Origin: QWHO01 sp021404945
GTDB taxonomy: Bacteria; Vulcanimicrobiota; Xenobia; Xenobiales; QWHO01
Direction of reading: 5' to 3'
NCBI GenBank assembly: GCA_963169765.1
Contig: CAUJEN010000150.1
Coordinates: 1-64,000, forward strand
Length of the DNA stretch: 64,000 nucleotides
Positions 53,869 through 62,800 of this stretch are shown in pieces. Each line of letters opens with the position of its first letter. The first letter of the stretch is position 1. The notes below the pieces were generated by a model that saw only the letters and a list, made by a program, of their open reading frames with translations, had not been told where the DNA came from and searched no databases. The translations under genes were made by a program, and so were the position numbers.

Positions 53869-54821
53869 TCGCCCGTCTGGGGGGCCTGATGCTGCTGGGA
53901 CTGCTGGGACTGGCTGCCTGCCTGGCGGTGGCCGTCTCGCTGGGCAGCATCAGCATCAACCTGCTCGAGCTCGACGACGTGACTCGAGCCATCCTGCTGG
54001 ACATCCGACTGCCGCGAGCCTTGCTGGGAGCCTGCGTGGGCGCCTGTCTGGCCAGCGCCGGAGTGGCCTTTCAGGCTCTCCTGCGCAATCCCCTGGCCGA
54101 CCCTTACGTGGTAGGGGCCAGCTCGGGGGCGGCCCTGGGGGCGGCCCTGGCCTTCCTGCTGGGACTCACTTCGGTGCTGCCCCTGGCTGCTTTCGCGGGG
54201 GCAGTAGGAGCGATGCTGTTCATTGTGCGCCTGGCCCGCATCGGAGGGGCCCTGCCGGTGGACACGTTCCTGCTGGCAGGCGTGGTGGTGGGCTCGTTCC
54301 TCTGGTCTCTGGTCAGTTTCATGCTCACCCTTGCGCGCCAGGACATGGCACGCATCGTGTTCTGGCTCATGGGCAGCCTGGCCGACGCGCGCTGGAGCCA
54401 GCTGCCGCTCATCCTCCCCTACCTGGTGATAGGCCTGGGCGGGCTCTACTACGGGGCTTTGAGCTTGAACCTGCTGACTCTGGGTGAAGAGGCGGCCATC
54501 CCCCTGGGCCTGCCGGCCGAGCGGGCCAAGCTGTGGGTCTTGCTGGGGGCCACGCTGCTGACCGCCGCGGCCGTCTCGGTGAGCGGACTGATCGGCTTTC
54601 TGGGACTGATCGTGCCTCATCTTTGTCGCGGCCTGGTGGGCCCCGACCACCGCCTGCTACTGCCCGCGGCGGCCCTGGGCGGGGCCATGTTCCTGGTCTT
54701 GTGCGATACCCTGGCGCGCAGTCTGCGCCCCGGCCTGGAGCTGCCGGTGGGCGTGATCACCGCCCTGTTGGGAGCCCCGTTCTTCTTCTGGCTGCTCTAC
54801 AGCCGTCGGAGGTTGACGTGA
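53865..54821 (+). CDS. btuC: B12 ABC transporter permease (FecCD family)
   Basis: A 318-residue inner-membrane permease of the FecCD/BtuC family with nine or ten hydrophobic segments. Characteristic motifs are DIRLPRALLGACVGACLASA, AFQALLRNPLADPYVVGASSG (in parts) and GLIGFLGLIVPHLCRGLVGP before the last helices. It is coupled to both neighbours by four-base overlaps. B12 specificity is taken from the riboswitch. Confidence 0.93.
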   Translation: MIARLGGLMLLGLLGLAACLAVAVSLGSISINLLELDDVTRAILLDIRLPRALLGACVGACLASAGVAFQALLRNPLADPYVVGASSGAALGAALAFLLGLTSVLPLAAFAGAVGAMLFIVRLARIGGALPVDTFLLAGVVVGSFLWSLVSFMLTLARQDMARIVFWLMGSLADARWSQLPLILPYLVIGLGGLYYGALSLNLLTLGEEAAIPLGLPAERAKLWVLLGATLLTAAAVSVSGLIGFLGLIVPHLCRGLVGPDHRLLLPAAALGGAMFLVLCDTLARSLRPGLELPVGVITALLGAPFFFWLLYSRRRLT

Positions 54822-55615
54822 GCCTGCGAGGCTCCGACCTGAGCTGCAGCTACGGCTCCACCCCGGTCCTGCACGAGGTATCCGTGCAGCTCGAGCAGGG
54901 TGAGCTGGTAGGAATTCTGGGGCCCAACGGCTCAGGCAAGTCCACCCTGCTCAAGGTGCTGGCGGGCGTGCTGACCCCCGCCAGCGGAAAAGTGCTGCTG
55001 GAGGAACGCTCGCTGAGCGAGTACCGGCGCCGCGATCTGGCCTGCCGGCTGGCCTACGTGCCCCAGCAGGTGGAGCTGCCCTTTCCCTTTCGTTGTAACG
55101 AGCTGGTGATGATGGGGCGCTATGCCCGCATGCTCGGCCCGGGGCTGCAAGAGGGCGCTCACCAGGAGGCGGTGCGTCAAGCGATGCGGGCCACCGGGGT
55201 CGAGGCGCTGGCCGATCGCCGCTTCAGCGAGCTCTCCGGGGGAGAGGCCCAGCGTGTGCGAATCGCCCAGGCCCTGGCCCAGGAAGGCCAGGTCATGCTG
55301 CTCGACGAGCCCACCTCCCACCTGGACGTGGCCTACCAGTTGGATCTGATGCGACTCCTGTCCTCTCTGGCGGCTCAGGGGCAGGCTCTGGCTGTCTCCC
55401 TGCATGATCTCAACCTGGCGGCCCTGTTCTGCCACAGGCTGGTCTTGCTGAAAGCGGGCCGGGTGGTGGCTTGCGGAGCCCCGGCCGAGGTACTTACGGT
55501 GGACAGGCTTGAGCAGGCCTTTGCGGTGAGATTGGAGGTGCAAGCCGGTCCCCCGGTGCGGGTGTTCGCCGGGAGTCAGAGCCGGTTGGGGGACCGCCGG
55601 GTCAGAAATGATTAA
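54818..55615 (+). CDS. btuD: B12 ABC transporter ATPase
   Basis: A 265-residue ATPase with Walker A GPNGSGKSTLL, signature ELSGGEAQRVRIA, Walker B VMLLDEPTSHLD and the His switch VSLHDLN. GTG 54818 overlaps the permease stop (GTGA), with GGAGG five bases upstream. The stop TAA lies inside the first palindrome of the element that follows (55612-55717), which probably ends the operon. Confidence 0.93.
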   Translation: MSLRGSDLSCSYGSTPVLHEVSVQLEQGELVGILGPNGSGKSTLLKVLAGVLTPASGKVLLEERSLSEYRRRDLACRLAYVPQQVELPFPFRCNELVMMGRYARMLGPGLQEGAHQEAVRQAMRATGVEALADRRFSELSGGEAQRVRIAQALAQEGQVMLLDEPTSHLDVAYQLDLMRLLSSLAAQGQALAVSLHDLNLAALFCHRLVLLKAGRVVACGAPAEVLTVDRLEQAFAVRLEVQAGPPVRVFAGSQSRLGDRRVRND

Positions 55616-55717
55616 TGTGCTCGCACTTTGGTTTTGCACATTAACACAATCTAACGAACGCGCCGGAACTGCGTTCCAGCGCGTTGTAAAGTGCAAGACC
55701 AAAGGCCTTGCACTTTA
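55612..55717. repeat. cluster of palindromes between btuD and ogt
   Basis: Three perfect or near-perfect hairpins stand side by side. They are TTAATGTGC/GCACATTAA (55612-55620, 55636-55644), AACGCGC plus GGAAC paired with GTTCC plus GCGCGTT (55657-55685, one mismatch), and TAAAGTGCAAG/CTTGCACTTTA (55687-55697, 55707-55717). The first and third parts are also inverted copies of each other (GCACTTTGGTTTTGCAC versus GTGCAAGACCAAAGG). The whole could fold as one cruciform. It covers the btuD stop and the last codons of the ogt frame. It may be a bidirectional terminator or a REP/MITE-type element. Confidence 0.7.
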
Positions 55718-56174
55718 GATACACCTGCCCGCAGAGAGTGACCCTCGTGGGCCAGCAGCCAGCGCTTGCTCTCCAGGCCCCCGGCGTAGCCGGTCAGTTG
55801 GCCGTCGCTGCCGATGACTCGATGGCAGGGCACCACGATGGCCAGCGGATTGCGAGCGTTGGCCGCGCCCACAGCCCGCACCGCGCGTGGCCGGCCGATC
55901 AGGCGGGCTACCTCGGCGTAGCTGGCGGTCTGGCCGAAGGGGATGCCGACCAGCGACCTCCAGACTTGCTCCTGAAACGCAGTGCCATTGGTCCCCAGCG
56001 CAAGCTCGAAGGCTCGCCGGCTTCCATCAAAGTATTCCTGAGCTGACGACGCGCATCGTGCAACACCGGATCGCTCGATTCGCCCCCCCGGGCCTCTCCA
56101 AACAGGATCGACACCAGGCGGTTGTGCCGGGCGGTCAGGGTCAGGGGGCCGAGCGGGCTTTCCATCGTCAACAT
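55651..56174 (-). pseudogene. ogt: O6-methylguanine-DNA methyltransferase with a frameshift
   Basis: The gene starts at ATG 56174, overlapping the alkA stop (ATGA). Its first 45 codons read MESPLGPLTLTARHNRLVS and LHDARRQL. The family sequence then jumps to another frame: QEYFDGSRRAFELALG, FQEQVWRSLVGIPFGQTASY and the active site IVVPCHRVIG. Loss of one base near 56040 (CAGCTCAGGAA) explains this. The C-terminal 25 residues come from the palindrome cluster and are not family sequence. It may be a real null allele or an assembly error. If intact it would repair O6-alkylguanine alongside Ada-AlkA. Confidence 0.85.
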
Positions 56175-57529
56175 CAGGGCAGGTTTCCTTTCGTCCACAG
56201 GTGCATGACGGCGTAAGAGCGCCAGGGACGCCAGCGCTCGGCCAGCTCGAGGGCCTTCGGGCCCAGCAGCTTGCGAACGCCCAGGTCGGTCTGAGGAAAC
56301 GCATCCGGCCAGTGCAGCGCCCGCAGGGCCACGTAGTGCGAGGTCCAGGGGCCGATGCCGGGCAGGCTTTCCAGCTTGCTCAGCGTTTCCTGGAGCGGTT
56401 GGCTGCCATCCAGCCGCAGCTCGCCTGATGCCACCTTGCCGGCCAGGCTCACCAGGCTGCGCGCCCGCGCCCTGGGCAGGCCCAGCGAGGCGATCTCTTC
56501 GGGGTCTTCCTCGGCCAGCATCTGTGGGCCGGGAAAGAAGCCTCCGTAGCGGGCCACCAGGCGCCCCGCCAGCGTGGTGGCTGCCCGCACGCTGACCTGC
56601 TGGCCCAGCACCGCGCGCAGCGCCATTTCGAAAGGGTCGAACGCCCCGGGTACGCGCAGTCCGGCGTCGTAACCAGGCCCGAGCACCTGCGCGATCTCGG
56701 CCGGATGGGCGTCCAGGTCGAAGAGACTGCGCAGGCGGGCGCGCAGGCTCAGGGTCTGACGGGCCAGCGAGAGCGGCAGGCGGGCCACCAACGCCGGCCT
56801 GGCGGGGTGGTGGCCAACCAGAATCTCGCCCTGCGGGGTCAGACGGCGAACCTCGTGATCGCTCACCGACTCCAGGCCGGTCACGGCCCGGGCGCGCAAA
56901 AATGCGAGCATCCCGGCCCAATCATAAGGTGGACGGTAATCCAGCCGCAGGCTCAGCCCGCTCGCCGGAGGGCCCTCGCAGCGCAGAGACGAAGGGGGGC
57001 GCCCGAACTGCTCCTGAAACAACGCGTTGAAGCGGCGCAGGCTGCCGAACCCGCAGGCAAACGCAACCTCGGTCAGGCTCAGCTCGGAGTCGCGCAACAA
57101 CTGGCGGGCCATCGCCAGACGCCGGGTCTGGGCCAGGCCCACCGGTGAGACGCCCAGCTCGCTCTGCATCGAGCGGCGCAGATGGCGAGCGCTCACCCCG
57201 AGCCTTCCGGCCAGCTCTTCCAGCGAAGCCTCATTCAAGAAACCTTCGTCGATCAACTTCACGGCCGATTGCACCAGGCGCGAGACGGCGTCCACCGGCG
57301 CCTGCCCCGGCGCAAGCTCGGGACGGCAACGCAGGCAAGCCCGGTAACCGGCCCGCTCGGCCTGGGCCGCGTTGGCATAGAACGCGCAGCTCCGGCGAGC
57401 CGGGCGGCGGGCCGGGCAGATGGGGCGGCAGTAGATCCGGGTGCTGCACACGGCCACGAAAAACTGCCCGTCGAAGCGGGGGTCTCGCGCCGACAGAGCC
57501 CGGTAGCAAGTCTCGTCATCCAGCGTCAC
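56174..57529 (-). CDS. Ada regulatory domain fused to AlkA glycosylase
   Basis: A 451-residue alkylation-response protein. The N-terminal Ada zinc domain has the methyl-accepting region FVAVCSTRIYCRPICPARRP and CLRCRPE. An AraC-type helix-turn-helix (residues 80-180) follows. Then comes an AlkA glycosylase with the helix-hairpin-helix LPGIGPWTSHYVALRAL and the catalytic Asp in FPQTDLGVRKLLG. It senses phosphotriesters, activates transcription and excises 3-alkyl bases. The Ada methylguanine transferase domain is absent here but is supplied by the next gene (ogt), now frameshifted. Confidence 0.94.
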   Translation of the reverse strand: MTLDDETCYRALSARDPRFDGQFFVAVCSTRIYCRPICPARRPARRSCAFYANAAQAERAGYRACLRCRPELAPGQAPVDAVSRLVQSAVKLIDEGFLNEASLEELAGRLGVSARHLRRSMQSELGVSPVGLAQTRRLAMARQLLRDSELSLTEVAFACGFGSLRRFNALFQEQFGRPPSSLRCEGPPASGLSLRLDYRPPYDWAGMLAFLRARAVTGLESVSDHEVRRLTPQGEILVGHHPARPALVARLPLSLARQTLSLRARLRSLFDLDAHPAEIAQVLGPGYDAGLRVPGAFDPFEMALRAVLGQQVSVRAATTLAGRLVARYGGFFPGPQMLAEEDPEEIASLGLPRARARSLVSLAGKVASGELRLDGSQPLQETLSKLESLPGIGPWTSHYVALRALHWPDAFPQTDLGVRKLLGPKALELAERWRPWRSYAVMHLWTKGNLP

Positions 57530-57789
57530 CAGGCCACTCTAGCACGACGGTGGGGAGAGTGTCTCGCCGTTTTCGGACCTGACGCTGGCGCTGGGCAAGG
57601 GAGGGCGGGATGCTTGACCAGGCCTGGCAACTCTCAGTGATCGAAGTCTCGGAGCCGGCTGCCCATCGAGAGGGAACTGGCTTCTCGTCCAGTGCTCCGG
57701 GATCTCGTTCATCGAATGGCAAACTTTGGGCAATCTCGCAGCAAGGAACCGGCAACAATCCATTAACCGTGCTCTGTCAAGCTGGTCCT

Positions 57790-58639
57790 ATGAAGCTACA
57801 ACAACCTCTCCACCTCCATCTTCGGGACCTGCGCACCCGGGCAGGGCTGAGTCAGCTTCAGCTGGCTATTCTCTCGACCGTGGATGCAAGAAGGGTCTGC
57901 GATTACGAACAGGGCTTGCGCAAACCGTCCCCGGCTCATCTCGAGCTCGTGGCTCCGCATCTCAAGACAAACCTTCCGGCGCTGCTGCTCCACCCCGACC
58001 TCTGGCGCAGCCGCTCCTCTCGGGACAAATGGTTCCAGGACAAGCATCCTTTTTGGCCTGATATCGAGCGGTTCGGCCACGAGCGATTGAAGTCTGCCAT
58101 GGCTGCCTTTGGCCCGGGGATCAAGCGGCTCGTCGATGCCTGCTCGGAGTCTGGCAGAGCGTTCCTGACCCTGACCCCGAGCGACTCCAGCCCGGAATGG
58201 ACGTTCCAGTTAAAGCATATCTTGGGGGGAACCGAGCCCTCCCTGGCCTCGCCGCTCGGGATCCAATTCCGTCGCCACTTCGTGACCCACCCGAAGGAAC
58301 ATCGCTATGTGGGCGACTGCTCGGTGCCCTGCCTGATCGGAGCTTGCGCCAACGTGCGCTACATTCTGATCCCCAAAGTGAGCGTGCGAACCTTCGCCCA
58401 TCCCGACTTTCCCATCACGATGGATTTTCTGTGCGGAATCCGCGAGCCCGTCAGCCCATTCACCACCTGAACTTGGAGGTGGACGGCACAGGCCACGACC
58501 CTCGTTGGGACGCCAGGCGCCAGAACGCTCTCGCGATGCACACCGTGCGGTTTACGCAGGAGGACATCGGAGAGCGGACTTCCTGGACTTGTTCCACGGC
58601 CGGATCATCCCGTACGCCAATCTCTCGCGAGCAGCCTGA
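57790..58639 (+). pseudogene. HTH (XRE-like) protein with nuclease-like C-terminus, twice frameshifted
   Basis: From ATG 57790 the frame gives an XRE-like helix-turn-helix (LRTRAGLSQLQLAILSTVDA followed by CDYEQGLRKPS). An unrecognised domain follows, ending at 58470. The sequence makes sense beyond the stop in other frames. About 58450-58570 encodes HHLNLEVDGTGHDPRWDARR and NALAMHTVRFTQEDI, which resembles the DUF559/Vsr-type nuclease core. Then 58574-58639 encodes ADFLDLFHGRIIPYANLSRAA and a stop. Two single-base indels (near 58455 and 58570) would rejoin a protein of about 283 residues. Decay or sequencing error cannot be told apart here. Confidence 0.6.
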
Positions 58640-58673
58640 CGATCCCAGATTTCTTGTGAATCCTCGGTCGGGG

Positions 58674-58689
58674 CGTGGGATATCCCACG
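58674..58689. repeat. 16-bp perfect palindrome plus adjacent inverted repeat
   Basis: CGTGGGATATCCCACG is a perfect palindrome just past the stop of the minus-strand gene at 58691. A second inverted repeat ATGGGATCC/GGATCCCAT begins a few bases further right, inside the end of that gene. They may form a terminator-like structure for that gene. No U-run follows. Confidence 0.6.
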
Positions 58690-58690
58690 T

Positions 58691-59797
58691 TCAGCATGGG
58701 ATCCACACCCTGCCAGGGGATCCCATCTTGGGCCGAGATCCGGTCTCGGAGGTCCGCTGGACCCGCAGAGAAAGGCTCACGCGCGGCTCCAGGGGTCTAT
58801 CGGCTGGCGCTTGCGCGAGCGCTCCCCGTGCTGGCCGCAACCGGACCATCACCCCGCCCACCTGGACCGCATGCTCGCCCTCCACGATACCGCTACCGGT
58901 TCCCTCGATGCTCCACTCGCGGACCTTCTGGGCCTCCTTGTCAGCCTCGCGGAAGGATTCCAACTGCGGCTGCCAGCGGTCCAGGATCTCGAGCTGCTTG
59001 TCCTGGTCCTGGATGATGAGGATGGGAAGGACGGCCAATCCGAGCCCTGCGAGGGGGAACCCGATGGCCGGGTGGCCCGACCCCGCGATCAGCATGCCGA
59101 TCCCGAAGACCCAGGGAGACGCCGAGCCGATGCGACCGACCAGAGCGCCGCGCTGCAGGATCTCGAGACGCTTGCCCTCCAGGGTTTTGTCGTCGGGACC
59201 TTTGAGCCGCTTGAGGTCCTTCTTCAGGAGCTCGCGTGCCGGGGCCGCTTCGGGCTTGTGCTCCGACTCCAGCACGGTCTGGGTCGCGCGCAGCAGGCTG
59301 CGCAGCTGGCCGAGGGTGGCCTCGCCGCCCAGCGAGACCGTGGGCGAAGCAACCGGGCTTCCGGTTGCTGGCGAGAAGCTCCTGGCGGCCAGCTCCTCGT
59401 TCAGGGCTCTATCCGCCTCCAGAGCCATCTCCCGGTCCACCTGCTCGACGACGGACCAGAGGCCCACTCCCATGGAGCCTCCCAGGCATGCGAACGAACC
59501 GAGGGTGCCCAGCACCCCGTTCTGCCCCGTCCCAATCAGGGCAACAAGCCCGCCAAAGAGCGTTGCGCTCAAGAGGAGCTTGGCGCCGAGCTTGTAGCTC
59601 GCCTTGCGGGCCTGGGCGCGCAGGTGTCGCTGCACGTCCTGCACCGTGTCGCCCGGGTTATTCTCCAGCAAGTCGATGCGCTGTTTCACCTGGCGATAGG
59701 CGATGTCGGTGGCGGGGTTGGACAGGTGCGGCTCCAGGCGGGTGGCCCGCTGGCGGAGGTCCTCCAGGAGGTGAGACTTGGCGACCTGCACGTGCAT
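58691..59797 (-). CDS. hypothetical membrane protein with coiled-coil regions
   Basis: A 368-residue protein of no recognised family. The N-terminal 65 residues are helical and charged. Two paired hydrophobic segments follow (about residues 70-115: LLLSATLFGGLVALIGTG), then a coiled-coil middle (LLKKDLKRLKGPDDKTLEGK). A second hydrophobic pair lies at residues 230-270. The last 45 residues are Arg/Pro-rich and unlike the rest, so a missed stop or indel near the end is possible. It lies 55 bases downstream of the giant fusion gene on the same strand. Confidence 0.6.
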   Translation of the reverse strand: MHVQVAKSHLLEDLRQRATRLEPHLSNPATDIAYRQVKQRIDLLENNPGDTVQDVQRHLRAQARKASYKLGAKLLLSATLFGGLVALIGTGQNGVLGTLGSFACLGGSMGVGLWSVVEQVDREMALEADRALNEELAARSFSPATGSPVASPTVSLGGEATLGQLRSLLRATQTVLESEHKPEAAPARELLKKDLKRLKGPDDKTLEGKRLEILQRGALVGRIGSASPWVFGIGMLIAGSGHPAIGFPLAGLGLAVLPILIIQDQDKQLEILDRWQPQLESFREADKEAQKVREWSIEGTGSGIVEGEHAVQVGGVMVRLRPARGALAQAPADRPLEPRVSLSLRVQRTSETGSRPKMGSPGRVWIPC

Positions 59798-59852
59798 GGC
59801 GCCACAGTTTGCTCGCCGACGCTGAAAAAAAGCTGAAAATTAGCAAAGAGGC

Positions 59853-62800
59853 TCAGGATGCGAGGCCGAACCGCCTGCCCAGGGGCCCCGGGATAAGACT
59901 TCCCGCCAGTTGCTCCAGCTGCCGACCGGCCTGGCGCACGCGGTTGTAAGACTCGAGGGACCCTCCCAGACGACGTGTCAAAACCAGACCCTTCAGGGCC
60001 CGGTCCACCGGCTTCCCGATCTTGGCCCCCAGGGCCCGCTGCCGATTCACGGCCAGCACCCAGTGGACCGTGCCGAGCGGAACCGGGTTGCCTTTCCGCT
60101 CCATCAGGCCCAGCAACCGAACGAACGCATCCATCGGCTCGCCTCGCTCGAGCAGCGCCGTCAATTCCTCGGGACGGAGGGGCTCGGCGCTCTGAGGAGC
60201 CCTCTGGTTGAGCCGTTGGGCACCGTTCTCGGCTGGCACGGCACCACCGAGGATCTCCAGCAACTCGAGCCCGTAGTCTCGCTCGGCATTGCTGAGGGGA
60301 ACCGCCTGGCCGAAATCGAGCAGGGTCACCGTGCGGGTCTCGGGATCGATCAGGACCTGACCATCGTGAAAGTCCGGATTGGCGTGCAGGGGCACCGGGC
60401 GGGCCGAGCCGGAGGCATCCACCCCGAGCAGCACGTCCATCTCCACCTGGGCCAGGGCCCCCATCGCCGAGCGATAGGTCTGCGGGTCCGATTGCAGCAC
60501 CTTCCGCGCCGTCTGTCCCGGGGCTTTCTGCATGAAGATGGTCTGGTGCTCCTGGCTGAAGGCCTCGACGGTGCGAACGTTCCAGCCGTTCACCTGCCGG
60601 TTGTAGAGGGGCTGCACCTGCTGCTGCATGCCGAAGGCCGCATCCTTGTCAAACTCGAGGGTCACCGACTTGCGGATGACCCGGGCCAGGCCCTTGAGGA
60701 AACCGTACTTTTCCTCCTGCTCGGGGGTGCGGGTCAGCAATCCGAGCAGTCGGTCGAGCCGCTGGAAGTCATACTCCGAGGCGACATCCACGCTCTCTCG
60801 GGCCACGCTGGCAACACCGGTCTCACCGGTAGCCCTGTCCTCGTAGCTGAGGGCCAGATTGACCGAGCCGCTGCCCAGCAACTTCTCGACCTCCAGCGCC
60901 TGAGGCCACTGACCGTCAAACCGCTTCTCCAAGAGTCGAATGCACTGGTAATAATTGAGCGGCATCGCTGCATCCTGAGAGGACTCGAAGGCGCTGCGGA
61001 ACTCGGCAAAATCACTGGTAAAAGCGAGATACTGCTTGAATTTGATTCCCGGAACCCCGTAGGCATCGAAGAGGCTGTTCAGGATGGCGGCCTCGTCCAA
61101 CTCACCCTTCCCGCCCGGGGCGGGCTGCGAAAGGACGAAGGCCACGGCCAACGATTCGCTGCGGCCGTGCGACTCGAGCAACACTTCCGCCAGGTTGCGG
61201 GCCAGCTGCTGGCGCTCCGGGCGCACTCTGGCCAACAGGTGATCGAGCAGCTTGCCCTGGCCCTGCTCGGTTGCCAGAATCGAGCTCGGCCCCGCCAGGA
61301 AACTGTTGGTGACCAGCAAGCGCGCCATCGGCTCGGCTCGGCTCATCTGGCTGCGCCCGTTGCGGACGACTTCGACCAGAGAGACATTCTCGGCAGCGCC
61401 TCCCAGTCGAGCCTCCAGGGCCCGCTGAAGCTCCTCCACGAAGAGCGGCATGTCGTCGCGACGGCCGAGCAGATAGTCCAGAAAGTGCAGCTGCTCCTCG
61501 GTCTGACGACTGCGGACCGCCGCCACCATGGCTGACAGGCCCCGCAGGTGCCCCGCGTGGGATTCAGCCGCGTGCTCCAGCGAGCCCTCCCGGGGCGGAA
61601 AGACCTGGTCGAGCTGGCCAGGTTGGAGGCGGGCCTGCTCGCTCAGTTGCTCTTTGAAGATCTGGTGGATCAGGGGGTGCTTTGACTGCAGCTCGAAAGC
61701 CCCATCCAGAGCCTGCACCCGCTCGGCCAGAGGGGCGATGTCCTGATGCGGCTGTCCATCGGCCAATCGCACCAGCAGACCGGCTGCGCTCTCCGCCTTC
61801 AGCATCCCCAGCACGTGGGGACGAAGGAGCCATTCCTGCAATTCGCCCGAGGGCAGGCTCTCCAGGTGCGGGAGAAGATAGCTTTCGAGCTCGTCTCGAT
61901 AAGCCGAGCGCCCGTCGAGCACCAGAGGGTTGCTCTCAACAATGCGCGAGAAAGCCTGATACCAGGCCCCGGCATCGGGCGCTTGCTTCTGACTTGCGCA
62001 CAGGATATCCATCATGAAGACGGCGCAGTCCATCCCGACATGGGCGCCCTGTGTCGCCTTCTCCATCGTGCGCATCGCCTGGCTGCGAAGACGAAGATCG
62101 GCCAGCGAGCCGGTCATCGACTGCAGGTCAGAAAACTTGAATTCCTGCGCCCTTTGCTGGGACGACTCCCGATCATAGCCAAGCAGACCGAGGATGCTCA
62201 GACGCAGGTTCTGCTCGCGGTGACGCGACGCTGCCACCACGTCGACCTGATCTCGCTCGAGGTTCTTGTGCCGGGCAATTCGACCCAGCATGGCGGTATC
62301 GAGCATGCTCGGGTTGAGAGCCAGGGCTCGACCGAGCATCCTGCTGCTCCGAGCGGTCCGATCCGTAGCGACCATCTCCAGGACCTCCTCGCGGCTGAGG
62401 CCGGAGAGGTAGCCCTTCAGTCGCCGAAACGGCTCGGCCCGGGCCCCATCCCTGGAAGCGCTCGAATCGTGAGGCAGATGGTCTACCAGGAATCGGAACA
62501 GTTGTTTGCGGTCGCCGGGGGAGGTCTCGGGCGACTGCAGGAGGTCCACCAGCAGATTGGCCAGGAAGGGTTGGTGGCCCAATGACAAAGAGGGCTGGTA
62601 GCGACCGAGAAGCAGGTCCCGCTCCTGGTTCGCATGGCGGGCAAAGCCCAGGAGCAGGGGAGCGAGCTTCGTGCGCAGGTCTTCCCCGATGGGGAACTTC
62701 TGGTGCGAATCCTCCAGGGCGGCCAGCGTCTCTCCGATCTCTGCTTGCCGGCTGTAGGGGGGACCATCCAGGACCTCCAGCACCTCGCGCTCGCGCCACT

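Noticed and set aside
57530..57789. In-frame extension upstream of the HTH gene (from 57610)
   Set aside because: Extra residues are low-quality and lack a ribosome-binding site; the HTH begins shortly after ATG 57790. The region should hold the divergent ada promoter, but no clear Ada box was seen.
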